Shown piece after piece: positions 6,564 to 13,813 of a stretch of DNA of 47,052 nt. The notes below the pieces were generated by a model that saw nothing but the letters and a program-made list of their open reading frames with translations, made no database searches and was not told the origin of the DNA. Source of the stretch: Massilia niastensis DSM 21313 (lineage in GTDB: Bacteria; Pseudomonadota; Gammaproteobacteria; Burkholderiales; Burkholderiaceae_D); the NCBI RefSeq assembly GCF_000382345.1, contig NZ_KB908122.1, positions 1-47,052 on the forward strand, read 5' to 3'. Within the stretch, counting starts at the first letter, position 1, and each line of letters opens with the position of its first letter. Both the position numbers and the translations under genes were made by a program.

Positions 6564-8270
6564 TCAGTCATCGTGCTTGACATCGAAGCGCAGCATCATC
6601 GCGTGGTCTTCGTGGATCGTGTTATGACAGTGCATCATGTACTTGCCGACGAATTCCCGGAACTGGATCAATATCCTGACGGTCTCGCCGGGGGCCAGGA
6701 CGAAGACGTCCTTGCGCCCCATCTCATGGGCTGGCGGCGGTTTGCCGTTGCGCGACAGGATGCGCCCTTCTTCCAGGTGGATATGGATGGGATGGTGCCA
6801 ACTGCCCTTGCCCTCCAGTTCCCAGATCTCGATGGACCCGTGCTCGACCTCGAAAGTCGCCTTGTTCACGTCAAAGATCTTGCCGTCGATCACCCACACC
6901 CCGTTTTCGCGCTCGAATTCGAAATGCCGCTTCTTGGTCACTTTGGTGAGATCGATCGGTGACAGTTCCCTCAGCGTGTCCGGCACCCGGCTGTTGTCGA
7001 CGGCTGTGCGGTTGACGTAGAAGCGCATGAGCTGCTGCCCCGTCTTGCTGAGGGTGGTTTCAGGTCCCCGCCCCTTGTCCTGCACGATGCGGTCGAACAG
7101 GAACAGTTCGGAGTACAGGGGAAAATCCTTGAAGTCGACGACGATATCGATGCGTTCGGCGGGCCCGATACGGAAGGATGTCATCGTCACCGGCTTCGGC
7201 AGCAGGTTGCCGTCGTTGGCAATGAGCTGGAAGGGCTTGTCGACGCCCTTGTAGCGAAGGCTGAGATGGTAGAAGCGCGAGGTACTGCCGTTTAATATCC
7301 TGAAACGGTACTTCCGGCTTGCGACATTGAAGTACGGCTGGATTTTTCCATTGACCGCGAACTTGTTCCCCAGGAAACCTTCCGGGTCGAACTGGTCGAA
7401 CACGCGCAGGCCGCCGGAGTCGAATTTCGGATCCTGGAGGACCAGGGGAATATCGTAGACGCCGACGCCGCTGGGCAGGCGCAATGCGGTCAGAGAGGGG
7501 TCGTTCTCGTTCCCGGTGTCGAGCTTGTCGAAGAACAGGAAAAAGCCGGCGAGTCCCTTGTAGACATTCGCGGCCGTGAAATCCTCGCGATGGTCGTGGT
7601 ACCACATGGTGCCCAGCCCTTCGCGCGGGTCGCCATCGGTGTCCGGGAATGCATCGTAGCCGGCAAAGCAGTTGGGATAATGGCAGTCGTAGAAAAAGCC
7701 TGGCCGGGTCAGGGTGGGACCGTATTTCGTCGCGCTGAAATAATTACCGGCGTAGCCATCGCTTTCCGAAGCGGCATGCGCATTGTGCACATGCGTGGAT
7801 ATTTCCGGGGAACCAAACCCATTTACGTCAGCCCTCAGGTTATTGTAATAGCGAATGATAATCGGTTCGCCTTCGTATACCACGAAGGTCGGCCCGGGAA
7901 GGATGCCGTCATACCCCCAGATTTTTTGCCTCGGCAATTCGCGGTGATAATAATGCCAGCCTTCCTTCACGTCGATCACATAGGCTTTTTTGTAAGGCCA
8001 GCGCTCCCACCCCTGGTGATCGTCGCGTCCGGCCTCGTCGGGATGCGCCGATTTTTGCGGCACCGGATAGAGCGTCGGGGCTGCCGCCTGCTTTATCGGC
8101 GGTATGGGAAGCGGTTCGACAAACGGTGTGGTGTAAGGCGGCCTGATGTCCGAGGCGGCGGCATCCACCGCATGTGCAGTAATGAAACCGGAGCCCCCGG
8201 CGGCTGCAGCAAGCTTGAGGAACTCACGTTTTTTGGGCGCAAAAGGGCCCCTGTCGTCCGCCATAGTCAT
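6564..8270 (-). CDS. Multicopper oxidase
   Basis: A 568-residue three-cupredoxin oxidase (CotA/bilirubin-oxidase/laccase-like). All four copper-binding motifs are visible: H160-V-H162 (STHVHNAH), H225-D-H227 (MWYHDHRED), HPIHIH near residue 500, and HCHNTIHEDHAMM near the C-terminus with the type 1 Cys and axial Met. It should couple one-electron oxidation of a phenolic, metal or pigment substrate to reduction of oxygen to water. The N-terminus, PKKREFLKLAAAAGG, looks like a Tat signal but has KR where RR is expected. Start 8270 is chosen because GGGGGTGGGGAA precedes it; an in-frame ATG at 8357 lacks a ribosome-binding site. It is followed by the SCO-like gene in an apparent operon. Confidence 0.93.
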   Translation of the reverse strand: MTMADDRGPFAPKKREFLKLAAAAGGSGFITAHAVDAAASDIRPPYTTPFVEPLPIPPIKQAAAPTLYPVPQKSAHPDEAGRDDHQGWERWPYKKAYVIDVKEGWHYYHRELPRQKIWGYDGILPGPTFVVYEGEPIIIRYYNNLRADVNGFGSPEISTHVHNAHAASESDGYAGNYFSATKYGPTLTRPGFFYDCHYPNCFAGYDAFPDTDGDPREGLGTMWYHDHREDFTAANVYKGLAGFFLFFDKLDTGNENDPSLTALRLPSGVGVYDIPLVLQDPKFDSGGLRVFDQFDPEGFLGNKFAVNGKIQPYFNVASRKYRFRILNGSTSRFYHLSLRYKGVDKPFQLIANDGNLLPKPVTMTSFRIGPAERIDIVVDFKDFPLYSELFLFDRIVQDKGRGPETTLSKTGQQLMRFYVNRTAVDNSRVPDTLRELSPIDLTKVTKKRHFEFERENGVWVIDGKIFDVNKATFEVEHGSIEIWELEGKGSWHHPIHIHLEEGRILSRNGKPPPAHEMGRKDVFVLAPGETVRILIQFREFVGKYMMHCHNTIHEDHAMMLRFDVKHDD

Positions 8271-8849
8271 TTCCCCACCCCCTAATGGTTGAAATGTGAA
8301 AACGCAAATTTTCCGTGCGTATGGATAGCCGCATTTTCCGCGGGAAGAGTTTTCCATCGCATCATTTTATTTTCGCTGACACTTCTTTTTCATATTTAAG
8401 CACTGACAGCGAGCGCAGCGCTAGCACAGCATTTTTATACTAGCGCGTTTTTTTCTATCGCTACTGTAGTATTTTTGTTTAACCATTTGGTAAAATTCTC
8501 TATAGAGCAAGAGTTACAATCCAGCCTGCCAAACGAATGATGGCGAAATGGGGGTGGCATCAGGGAAGAATTCGGAGATGTCGACATCGATGAGGATTTG
8601 ATTTTTTTTAAAGCAGGCTCATCAGCGGGAGAAGAAATCGGGACAAGACAGGTGCATCGCGCTTTACCGGGAATGCATCCTTGATTTCCAGGAAAATGGA
8701 ATGAATCTCCGACACTGCAAGCCATGCGATTGCCGGCGCATTGAGCGCGAGGCAGCGCCCGACGGGTAAGCAACTAACGAACCCACTTGCATATCGACCC
8801 CGCTCCCCTATCCTGAAGTATTGTCAACGAACCAATGCGGAGGCGAATG
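8271..8849. promoter_or_regulatory. Divergent intergenic region (579 nt)
   Basis: This lies between the leftward multicopper oxidase and the rightward FAD oxidase. It is markedly A/T-rich at about 8360-8520 and must hold both promoters. TATACT at 8436-8441 would be a good -10 hexamer for the plus strand, but no matching -35 is evident. A leftward frame (8435-8773) has poor composition and I do not regard it as a gene. Confidence 0.4.
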
Positions 8850-10238
8850 ATGAGTACCGTAGGGGGGATCGAGATCGAAGAGCTCCAGCGCAGCCTCAGG
8901 GGCGCCCTGCTGCTGCCGGGCGAAGCGCAGTACGACGAAGCCCGCAAGATCTGGAATGCAATGATCGACAAGCGTCCAGCCATGATCGTGCGTTGCGCCG
9001 GCCCGGCCGACGTGCGGACTGCGGTCGATTTCGCACGCAGCCATGGCCTGCCACTGGCGGTGCGGGGCGGCGGCCACAATATCGCCGGCAGCGCCCTGGT
9101 CGACAACGGCCTGGTGATCGACCTGGGCATGATGCGCTCGGTGCGGGTGAACCCGCAGGCCAGGCGGGCCCGGGTCGAGGGCGGCGCGACCCTGCGCGAC
9201 GTCGACCACGAGGCGCAGTCGTATGGCCTGGCAACGCCGTTCGGCATCAATTCGACCACCGGCGTGGGCGGCCTCACGCTCGGCGGGGGCTTCGGCTGGC
9301 TCACGCGCAAGTTTGGACTGGCCATCGACAACCTCGTCTCGGCCGACATCGTCATCGCCAGCGGCGAGCGGCTGCACACCGACCGCGACAGCCACCCCGA
9401 CCTGTTCTGGGCCATCCGCGGCGGCGGCGGCAATTTCGGCGTCGTGACGAGCTTCGAATTCGCGCTCCATGCGGTCGGTCCGATGGTCACCGCCGGCCTG
9501 CTCGTCTTCCCGTTCGCGCAGGCCGGATCGGTGCTGAGGAAGTACCGCGACTACGTCGAGGCGCTGGACGAGGATGTATCGGTCTGGGCCGTCCTGCGCA
9601 AGGCCCCGCCCCTGCCCTTCCTGCCGCCGGCGGTGCACGGGACCGACATCGTGGCGCTCGCCTTCTTTTCGCCGCTGCCGCCGGAAGATGCGGACGCCGC
9701 CGTCGCCCGGGTGCGCGGCTTCGGCGAGCCGGTGGGCGAACACATCGGCGCCGTGCCTTACACCGCGTGGCAGCAGGCCTTCGATCCCCTCCTGGTACCG
9801 CCGGCGCGCAATTACTGGAAGTCCCACAACTTCAACAGGCTCAGCGACGACGCCATCGACGTGGTGATCGCCTACGCCGGCAAGCTGCCGTCCGATCAGA
9901 GCGAGATCTTCCTCGGACTGCTGGGCGGCGCGGCGAATACCCACGCCGCGGACGAGATGGCCTATCCGCATCGCGAGGCGCTGTACGCGATGAACGTGCA
10001 CACCCGCTGGCAGGACCCGTCCGAGGACGCCAGGTGCCTGGCCTGGGCGCGCGAATTCTTCAAGGCGGCGGCGCCCCATGCCGCCGGCGGCGTCTACATC
10101 AACTTCCTGAACGAGGACGAAGTCGACCGGATCGCCGAAGCCTACGGCCCCAACTACCCCCGGCTCAAGGAGATCAAGGCGAAGTACGATCCGGACAACC
10201 TGTTCCGCAGCAACCAGAACATCCGGCCCGGGGCCTGA
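8850..10238 (+). CDS. FAD-binding oxidoreductase (berberine-bridge-enzyme-like)
   Basis: A 462-residue PCMH-type flavoprotein. The FAD domain has RGGGHNIAG with His76, the usual 8-alpha covalent flavin attachment residue; VGGLTLGGGFGWLTRKFG; and the acidic/Gly-rich DLFWAIRGGGGNFGVVTSFEF. The C-terminus ends in the BBE domain (NYPRLKEIKAKYDPDNLFR). The second covalent ligand of bicovalent enzymes (Cys before VGGL) is Thr here, so a single His linkage is expected. The substrate is not predictable; relatives oxidise sugars, alkaloids or alcohols with oxygen, giving peroxide. GGAGG at 8839-8843 favours ATG 8850 over the adjacent in-frame ATG at 8847. It stands alone as a rightward gene. Confidence 0.9.
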   Translation: MSTVGGIEIEELQRSLRGALLLPGEAQYDEARKIWNAMIDKRPAMIVRCAGPADVRTAVDFARSHGLPLAVRGGGHNIAGSALVDNGLVIDLGMMRSVRVNPQARRARVEGGATLRDVDHEAQSYGLATPFGINSTTGVGGLTLGGGFGWLTRKFGLAIDNLVSADIVIASGERLHTDRDSHPDLFWAIRGGGGNFGVVTSFEFALHAVGPMVTAGLLVFPFAQAGSVLRKYRDYVEALDEDVSVWAVLRKAPPLPFLPPAVHGTDIVALAFFSPLPPEDADAAVARVRGFGEPVGEHIGAVPYTAWQQAFDPLLVPPARNYWKSHNFNRLSDDAIDVVIAYAGKLPSDQSEIFLGLLGGAANTHAADEMAYPHREALYAMNVHTRWQDPSEDARCLAWAREFFKAAAPHAAGGVYINFLNEDEVDRIAEAYGPNYPRLKEIKAKYDPDNLFRSNQNIRPGA

Positions 10239-10247
10239 GCGGGCGCT

Positions 10248-10436
10248 TCAGGAATCGCCCGGACGCGGGATCGTGCGGATCACCAGTTCATTGCAGCCCG
10301 ATTCCGCATCCGGCGCGCGACTGAAGCAGACATCCGGCAGGTGCGCCAGCAGGATGATGTCGTCCGCGGACAGCATCGCTTCGAGCGCGATGCGCAGGTC
10401 CTGTTTCGGACGAAGACGCACAGGTAGGGGTCGCAT
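10248..10436 (-). CDS. Small hypothetical protein (62 aa), uncertain
   Basis: A leftward ATG frame reading as a plausible small globular protein (LRIALEAMLSADDIILLAHLP, then CNELVIRTIP). There is no clear Shine-Dalgarno sequence and no family I recognise. Other frames are open over the same bases. It ends 10 nt from the stop of the FAD oxidase gene on the other strand. Confidence 0.3.
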   Translation of the reverse strand: MRPLPVRLRPKQDLRIALEAMLSADDIILLAHLPDVCFSRAPDAESGCNELVIRTIPRPGDS

Positions 10437-10544
10437 GAGGACGGGAATGGCAGGGGCGGTGCAAGCCGGAGCGGTATCGGAAGATCGATTGTACCGGCTG
10501 ATTGCGCTGCACGGCGGACATCCTGCAGCGCTTCATCTGGCGCC

Positions 10545-11093
10545 TTACCGCTTGGCGCCATGCTCCTGAGCATACTCCCAGATCTTGAAGAAGCGGTCTC
10601 CACTACTCGCTGGACAGTGTTGTAGAACTTCTTCCTGCTGCTCTGGTGTCATGGCCCTGACCACACGGTTGATGTGCTCCACGTCGCGTTGATCGACAAC
10701 AGCACGTGCGTGCGCCCACCTTGGACGCCCTGGGTGCCTTCCGAAGAGAATGCGAGGCAATGCGGTGATCAACAGCGGCGGCCCCAATATGGGGATCAGG
10801 ACGTACCACCAGGGCGCCCACATGAATCCGATGAGAAGTGATACCAGGAAGCATATTGCCAGCGTCGCTCCGTACATTGCAACGCCATCTCTTTCCAGGC
10901 AATCGGATGGATATTTCGTGGCAAGTCTCTGCCTGACATCCTCCAAGACAGCGACGTTCTGGGCCGACACGGGATGCTTCGTATCGCCTGTCTTTTTCGC
11001 CACATGATGGGAATGAAGTTTGGCCGAAGCAAGCGATTTCAGGATCCTTCCCGATGCTTCATCGACTTTCTTACGAATTCGAATCGACTTCAT
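10545..11093 (-). CDS. Hypothetical membrane protein (182 aa)
   Basis: The protein has a basic, helical N-terminal region (about 1-70, with paired His residues in LHSHHVAKK), two adjacent membrane segments (about 72-90, YGATLAICFLVSLLIGFM, and about 94-115, WWYVLIPILGPPLLITALP), then a polar C-terminal domain ending in EQQEEVLQHCPASSGDRFFKI. This looks like an inner-membrane hairpin with both larger domains in the cytoplasm. I do not recognise the family. Codon bias is weaker than in neighbouring genes, which may indicate recent acquisition. It is flanked on both sides by sparse DNA and has no operon partner. Confidence 0.6.
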   Translation of the reverse strand: MKSIRIRKKVDEASGRILKSLASAKLHSHHVAKKTGDTKHPVSAQNVAVLEDVRQRLATKYPSDCLERDGVAMYGATLAICFLVSLLIGFMWAPWWYVLIPILGPPLLITALPRILFGRHPGRPRWAHARAVVDQRDVEHINRVVRAMTPEQQEEVLQHCPASSGDRFFKIWEYAQEHGAKR

Positions 11094-11770
11094 AGCCGGA
11101 TTTAATACATGGAGTTAATATCACCCAGTACAAAAATACTGCACCGATACGTTATATGCTTACCCCTGCATCACTTTCCCGAAACTTTCCCGCGTATGCG
11201 CTGAGCGTCCATCTCTTTCTGATGCGCTGACGCTGGCCCTGGCGTCGTCTCATGAGAATTCAAGCGATGTTAAGAATGCGTTCAGAAAGCGTGAAGAACA
11301 GGTTAATTTTCTATTTGGCAAAATGATTCTTGTTTGAATTTCCTCGCTTCGATGACCCGGTCCAGGCCAACGGCCGGACCCAGGGCGTGCAGCACCTGTG
11401 CCCGCCGGGACCGGGTCAGTCCGGGCAGTCGCCCCATCCACCTCGGCGCTTTCATCGTTCCTCCGCCATCGGCTCGAACGGCGCTGGACCACGCAAAAGC
11501 TCGACAGTCCATCGCGGACCAGCAGGATACGGCGACCGGCGCCAGAATATTTCACGGCCCGCCATGGACGCCTAACAACACACTGCTTGCCACGAAAGCA
11601 ACTCTCCTCGTACACTGAGCCTTGGCCGATCTTTGCAATCGGCTGGAACCGGCCGTTCAGATACCTGAAGGAGCTGAGACGAACGATCATCGAAGGACGA
11701 TCGCGAATAACCGGACAGGCGGCCATGCCGGTCATGCATGACCTGACCGCCTGTGCAAGGATTTCCCAAT
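11094..11770. other. Intergenic region (677 nt) without a supportable gene
   Basis: Frames on both strands (for example 11250-11735 minus, and the upstream part of a plus frame from 11398) have no recognisable family and no good start signal. The first 200 nt are A/T-rich and probably carry the promoter of the leftward membrane-protein gene. The last 50 nt hold a 14-bp palindrome and the ribosome-binding site of the TonB-like gene. Confidence 0.5.
11730..11743. promoter_or_regulatory. 14-bp perfect palindrome, candidate operator
   Basis: GGTCATGCATGACC is a perfect palindrome 27 nt upstream of the proposed TTG start of the TonB/TolA-like gene. A transcription-factor site is the simplest reading. 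The binding protein is unknown. Confidence 0.4.
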
Positions 11771-13777
11771 TTGAGAACTGCTCTCTTCACCGATCGCGCC
11801 CCCTGGCGAATGCGCATTGCGCTGTCATTCTCCATGCTGGTTCACGCTCTGCTGTTGAGCATTACCCTGAGTGGCGGGGGTTTCGGACTTCCCGGTCTCC
11901 AGTTTCCGTGGCAGGAAAGGCGCCTGGGGGCCAACGACCTGCACGTCCTGCTCATGACGGCGCCGCCCCCCGCGCCTGCCCCGACGCCGGCGCCTGTCCC
12001 GGCGCCTGCCCCGGTGGATACGCCGCGTACGGACCTGCCCGCGCCGGCGCCCGCCGCACCGGTCGAGCGCCCGGTTGCCAGCAAGCCGGCACCGGTGACG
12101 ATGCCGGCTCCCGTCCTTGCACAGCGTGCCGCGCCCCCCGTGTCGATCCCCCTGCCGGCGTTCGCACCGACGCCGGCAAGCGATCCTGCACCGCTGCCGG
12201 AGCCGCTCATGACGGCCGGAAAGCGGCCCGAGGTGAACCTGCCGGTCGCGCCCGACGCGCAACCGCTGCAGGCGCCCGACGATCCCCTTGCGCGCGCCCT
12301 TCCTGCCGCAGGGGCTGACCTGCCTGTACCCGGCAATACGGGTGATGCCGTCCAACAGCAGCTCGAACAGGACAGGCAGCAGGAAGCGGCGCGGCAAGCG
12401 CTGCTGCGGCAGGACGCCGCCCGCGCGGAGGAAGCGGCCAGGAGCGAAGCGGCGCGCCTGGAAGCCGAACGCCAGGAGCTTGCGCGGCAAGAAATCCTGA
12501 GCCGGGAGGCGCTGCGACAGGAACAGGCAAGACAGGACGAATTGGCCCGCCAGGACGCCGCCCGGCAGGAACTGGAACGGGCCGAGGCCACGCGACTGGA
12601 AGCCGCGCGCGTGCAAGCCATGCGGCAAGAGCAGACCAGGCTGGCCCAGCTTGAAGCGGCGCGCCAGGAGCAGCTGCGACAGGACGCCGCCCGCGCCGAA
12701 GAAGCGGCCAGGAATGAAGCGGCGCGCCTGGAAGCCGAACGCCAGGAACTTGCGCGACAAACCGCCGCCCGGCAGGAACTGGAACGGGCCGAGGCCGCGC
12801 GCCTGGAAGCCGCGCGCAGGGAAGCCATGCGGCAGGAACAGGCAAAGCTGGCGCAGCTCGACGCGGCGCGCCAGGAACAGCTGCGCCGGGAATCCGCCCG
12901 CGCCGAGGAAGCGGCCAGGAGCGAAGCGGCGCGCCTGGAAGCCGAGCGCCAGGAGCTTGCCCGGCAAGAGAGCCTGCGTCGCGAGGCGGTGCGGCAGGAA
13001 CAGGCAAGACTGGAAGAGAAGGCCCGGCAGGACGCCGCCCGGCAGGAGCTGGAACGCGCCGAGGCCGCGCGGCTGGAAGCCGCGCGCAAGGAAGCCTTGC
13101 AACAGGAACAGGCAAGGCAGGCGCAGCTCGAAGCGGCGCGGCAGGAGCAGGCCCAGCGAGAGGCCGCGCGCCAGGAGGCATTCAGGCAAGAGGCGGCGCG
13201 ACAAGAACAGGCAAGACAAGAGCTGGCGCAGCGGGAACAGGCGCAGCGTGAACAACAGGCGCAGCAGGCGCAGCAGGCGCAGCAGGCGCAGCGGGAGCGG
13301 GCCGAGCAGGAGGCGCAACGCGAGGAGCGCCTGCGCGCGATCGGCAGGCAGCTCGACCAGGAAACCGCCCAGCGCGATGCCGGATTAAATCGCCCTTCGC
13401 AGACGCTGCCGCCCACGACAAGCGGCCTGCGCCGCGGATGGCTTTACGGACGCGCCGACCCGAATGCCGACCTGGTGCTCTACGCGGAAGCCATGAGCCG
13501 CAAGATCGAGATGAACATCAGCTTCGACAAGGTCCGGGACACGGTGAAACAGCCTCACGTCCAACCGATCGTGACGGTGGCGGTCCGCGCCGACGGCTCC
13601 GTGGAGAAAGTGAGCTTCGTGGTCTCCAGCGGGGTGGCCGCGATCGACGAACTGATACGCGAGGTCGTGGCCAGCCAGGCGTCCTATGGCGCCTTCCCTC
13701 CCGCCCTGGCGCGCCAGTACGACGTGATCGAAATCCGCCGCACCTGGATATTCGACATCGCCATCCGCCTGCAGTGA
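11771..13777 (+). CDS. TonB/TolA-like energy-transduction protein with long repetitive coiled coil
   Basis: 668 residues from the proposed TTG start, which has AAGGA at 11757-11761 at good spacing; GTG 11753 or ATG 11810 are alternatives. Order: an N-terminal membrane anchor (MRIALSFSMLVHALLLSITL), a Pro/Ala-rich periplasmic stretch (about 60-190), a very long Ala/Arg/Glu/Gln coiled coil (about 195-540), and a C-terminal TonB-type domain (QPIVTVAVRADGSVEKVSF, ending in a strand with RRTWIFDIAIRLQ). TonB/TolA proteins span the periplasm and pass proton-motive force from ExbBD/TolQR-like motors to the outer membrane; no such motor genes are adjacent. The coiled coil comprises three tandem units of 90, 69 and 90 residues, so its reach may vary between strains. 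It is convergent with the GGDEF-EAL gene. Confidence 0.82.
   Translation: MRTALFTDRAPWRMRIALSFSMLVHALLLSITLSGGGFGLPGLQFPWQERRLGANDLHVLLMTAPPPAPAPTPAPVPAPAPVDTPRTDLPAPAPAAPVERPVASKPAPVTMPAPVLAQRAAPPVSIPLPAFAPTPASDPAPLPEPLMTAGKRPEVNLPVAPDAQPLQAPDDPLARALPAAGADLPVPGNTGDAVQQQLEQDRQQEAARQALLRQDAARAEEAARSEAARLEAERQELARQEILSREALRQEQARQDELARQDAARQELERAEATRLEAARVQAMRQEQTRLAQLEAARQEQLRQDAARAEEAARNEAARLEAERQELARQTAARQELERAEAARLEAARREAMRQEQAKLAQLDAARQEQLRRESARAEEAARSEAARLEAERQELARQESLRREAVRQEQARLEEKARQDAARQELERAEAARLEAARKEALQQEQARQAQLEAARQEQAQREAARQEAFRQEAARQEQARQELAQREQAQREQQAQQAQQAQQAQRERAEQEAQREERLRAIGRQLDQETAQRDAGLNRPSQTLPPTTSGLRRGWLYGRADPNADLVLYAEAMSRKIEMNISFDKVRDTVKQPHVQPIVTVAVRADGSVEKVSFVVSSGVAAIDELIREVVASQASYGAFPPALARQYDVIEIRRTWIFDIAIRLQ
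12404..13150 (+). repeat. Three tandem coding repeats (270, 207, 270 bp)
   Basis: Units at 12404-12673, 12674-12880 and 12881-13150 each begin LR(Q/R)-x-x-ARAEEAAR and end with a LxAARQEQ sequence. Unit 2 lacks 21 residues (63 bp) present in units 1 and 3, an in-frame difference expected from recombination or slippage within the array. Confidence 0.8.
13256..13291 (+). repeat. Nine-base microsatellite CAGGCGCAG x4
   Basis: Four exact copies of CAGGCGCAG encode a QAQ run within the coiled coil of the TonB/TolA-like protein. Each unit is three codons, so slippage changes length without breaking the frame. Confidence 0.8.
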
Positions 13778-13786
13778 TGATGACGT

Positions 13787-13813
13787 CGGCTGGCGCGCCT
13801 AATCCGCCAGCCG
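13787..13813. terminator. Hairpin between convergent genes
   Basis: CGGCTGGCG (13787-13795) and CGCCAGCCG (13805-13813) form a perfect 9-bp stem with a 9-nt loop. It lies just after the TonB-like stop and covers the last codons of the convergent GGDEF-EAL gene. No clear T-tract follows on either strand, so it may be a weak or Rho-assisted bidirectional terminator. Confidence 0.4.

Noticed and set aside
8435..8773. Leftward 112-codon frame in the divergent promoter region
   Set aside because: No recognisable domain or ribosome-binding site, and the A/T-rich DNA is better explained as promoters.
12404..13291. CRISPR-like array
   Set aside because: Repeats are long, contiguous and in frame with coding sequence; there are no spacers.
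11825..13318. Leftward open frames over the TonB-like repeat region
   Set aside because: Leu/Arg/Phe or Ser/Arg/Ala repeats are the reverse reading of the coiled-coil codons; no start signal.
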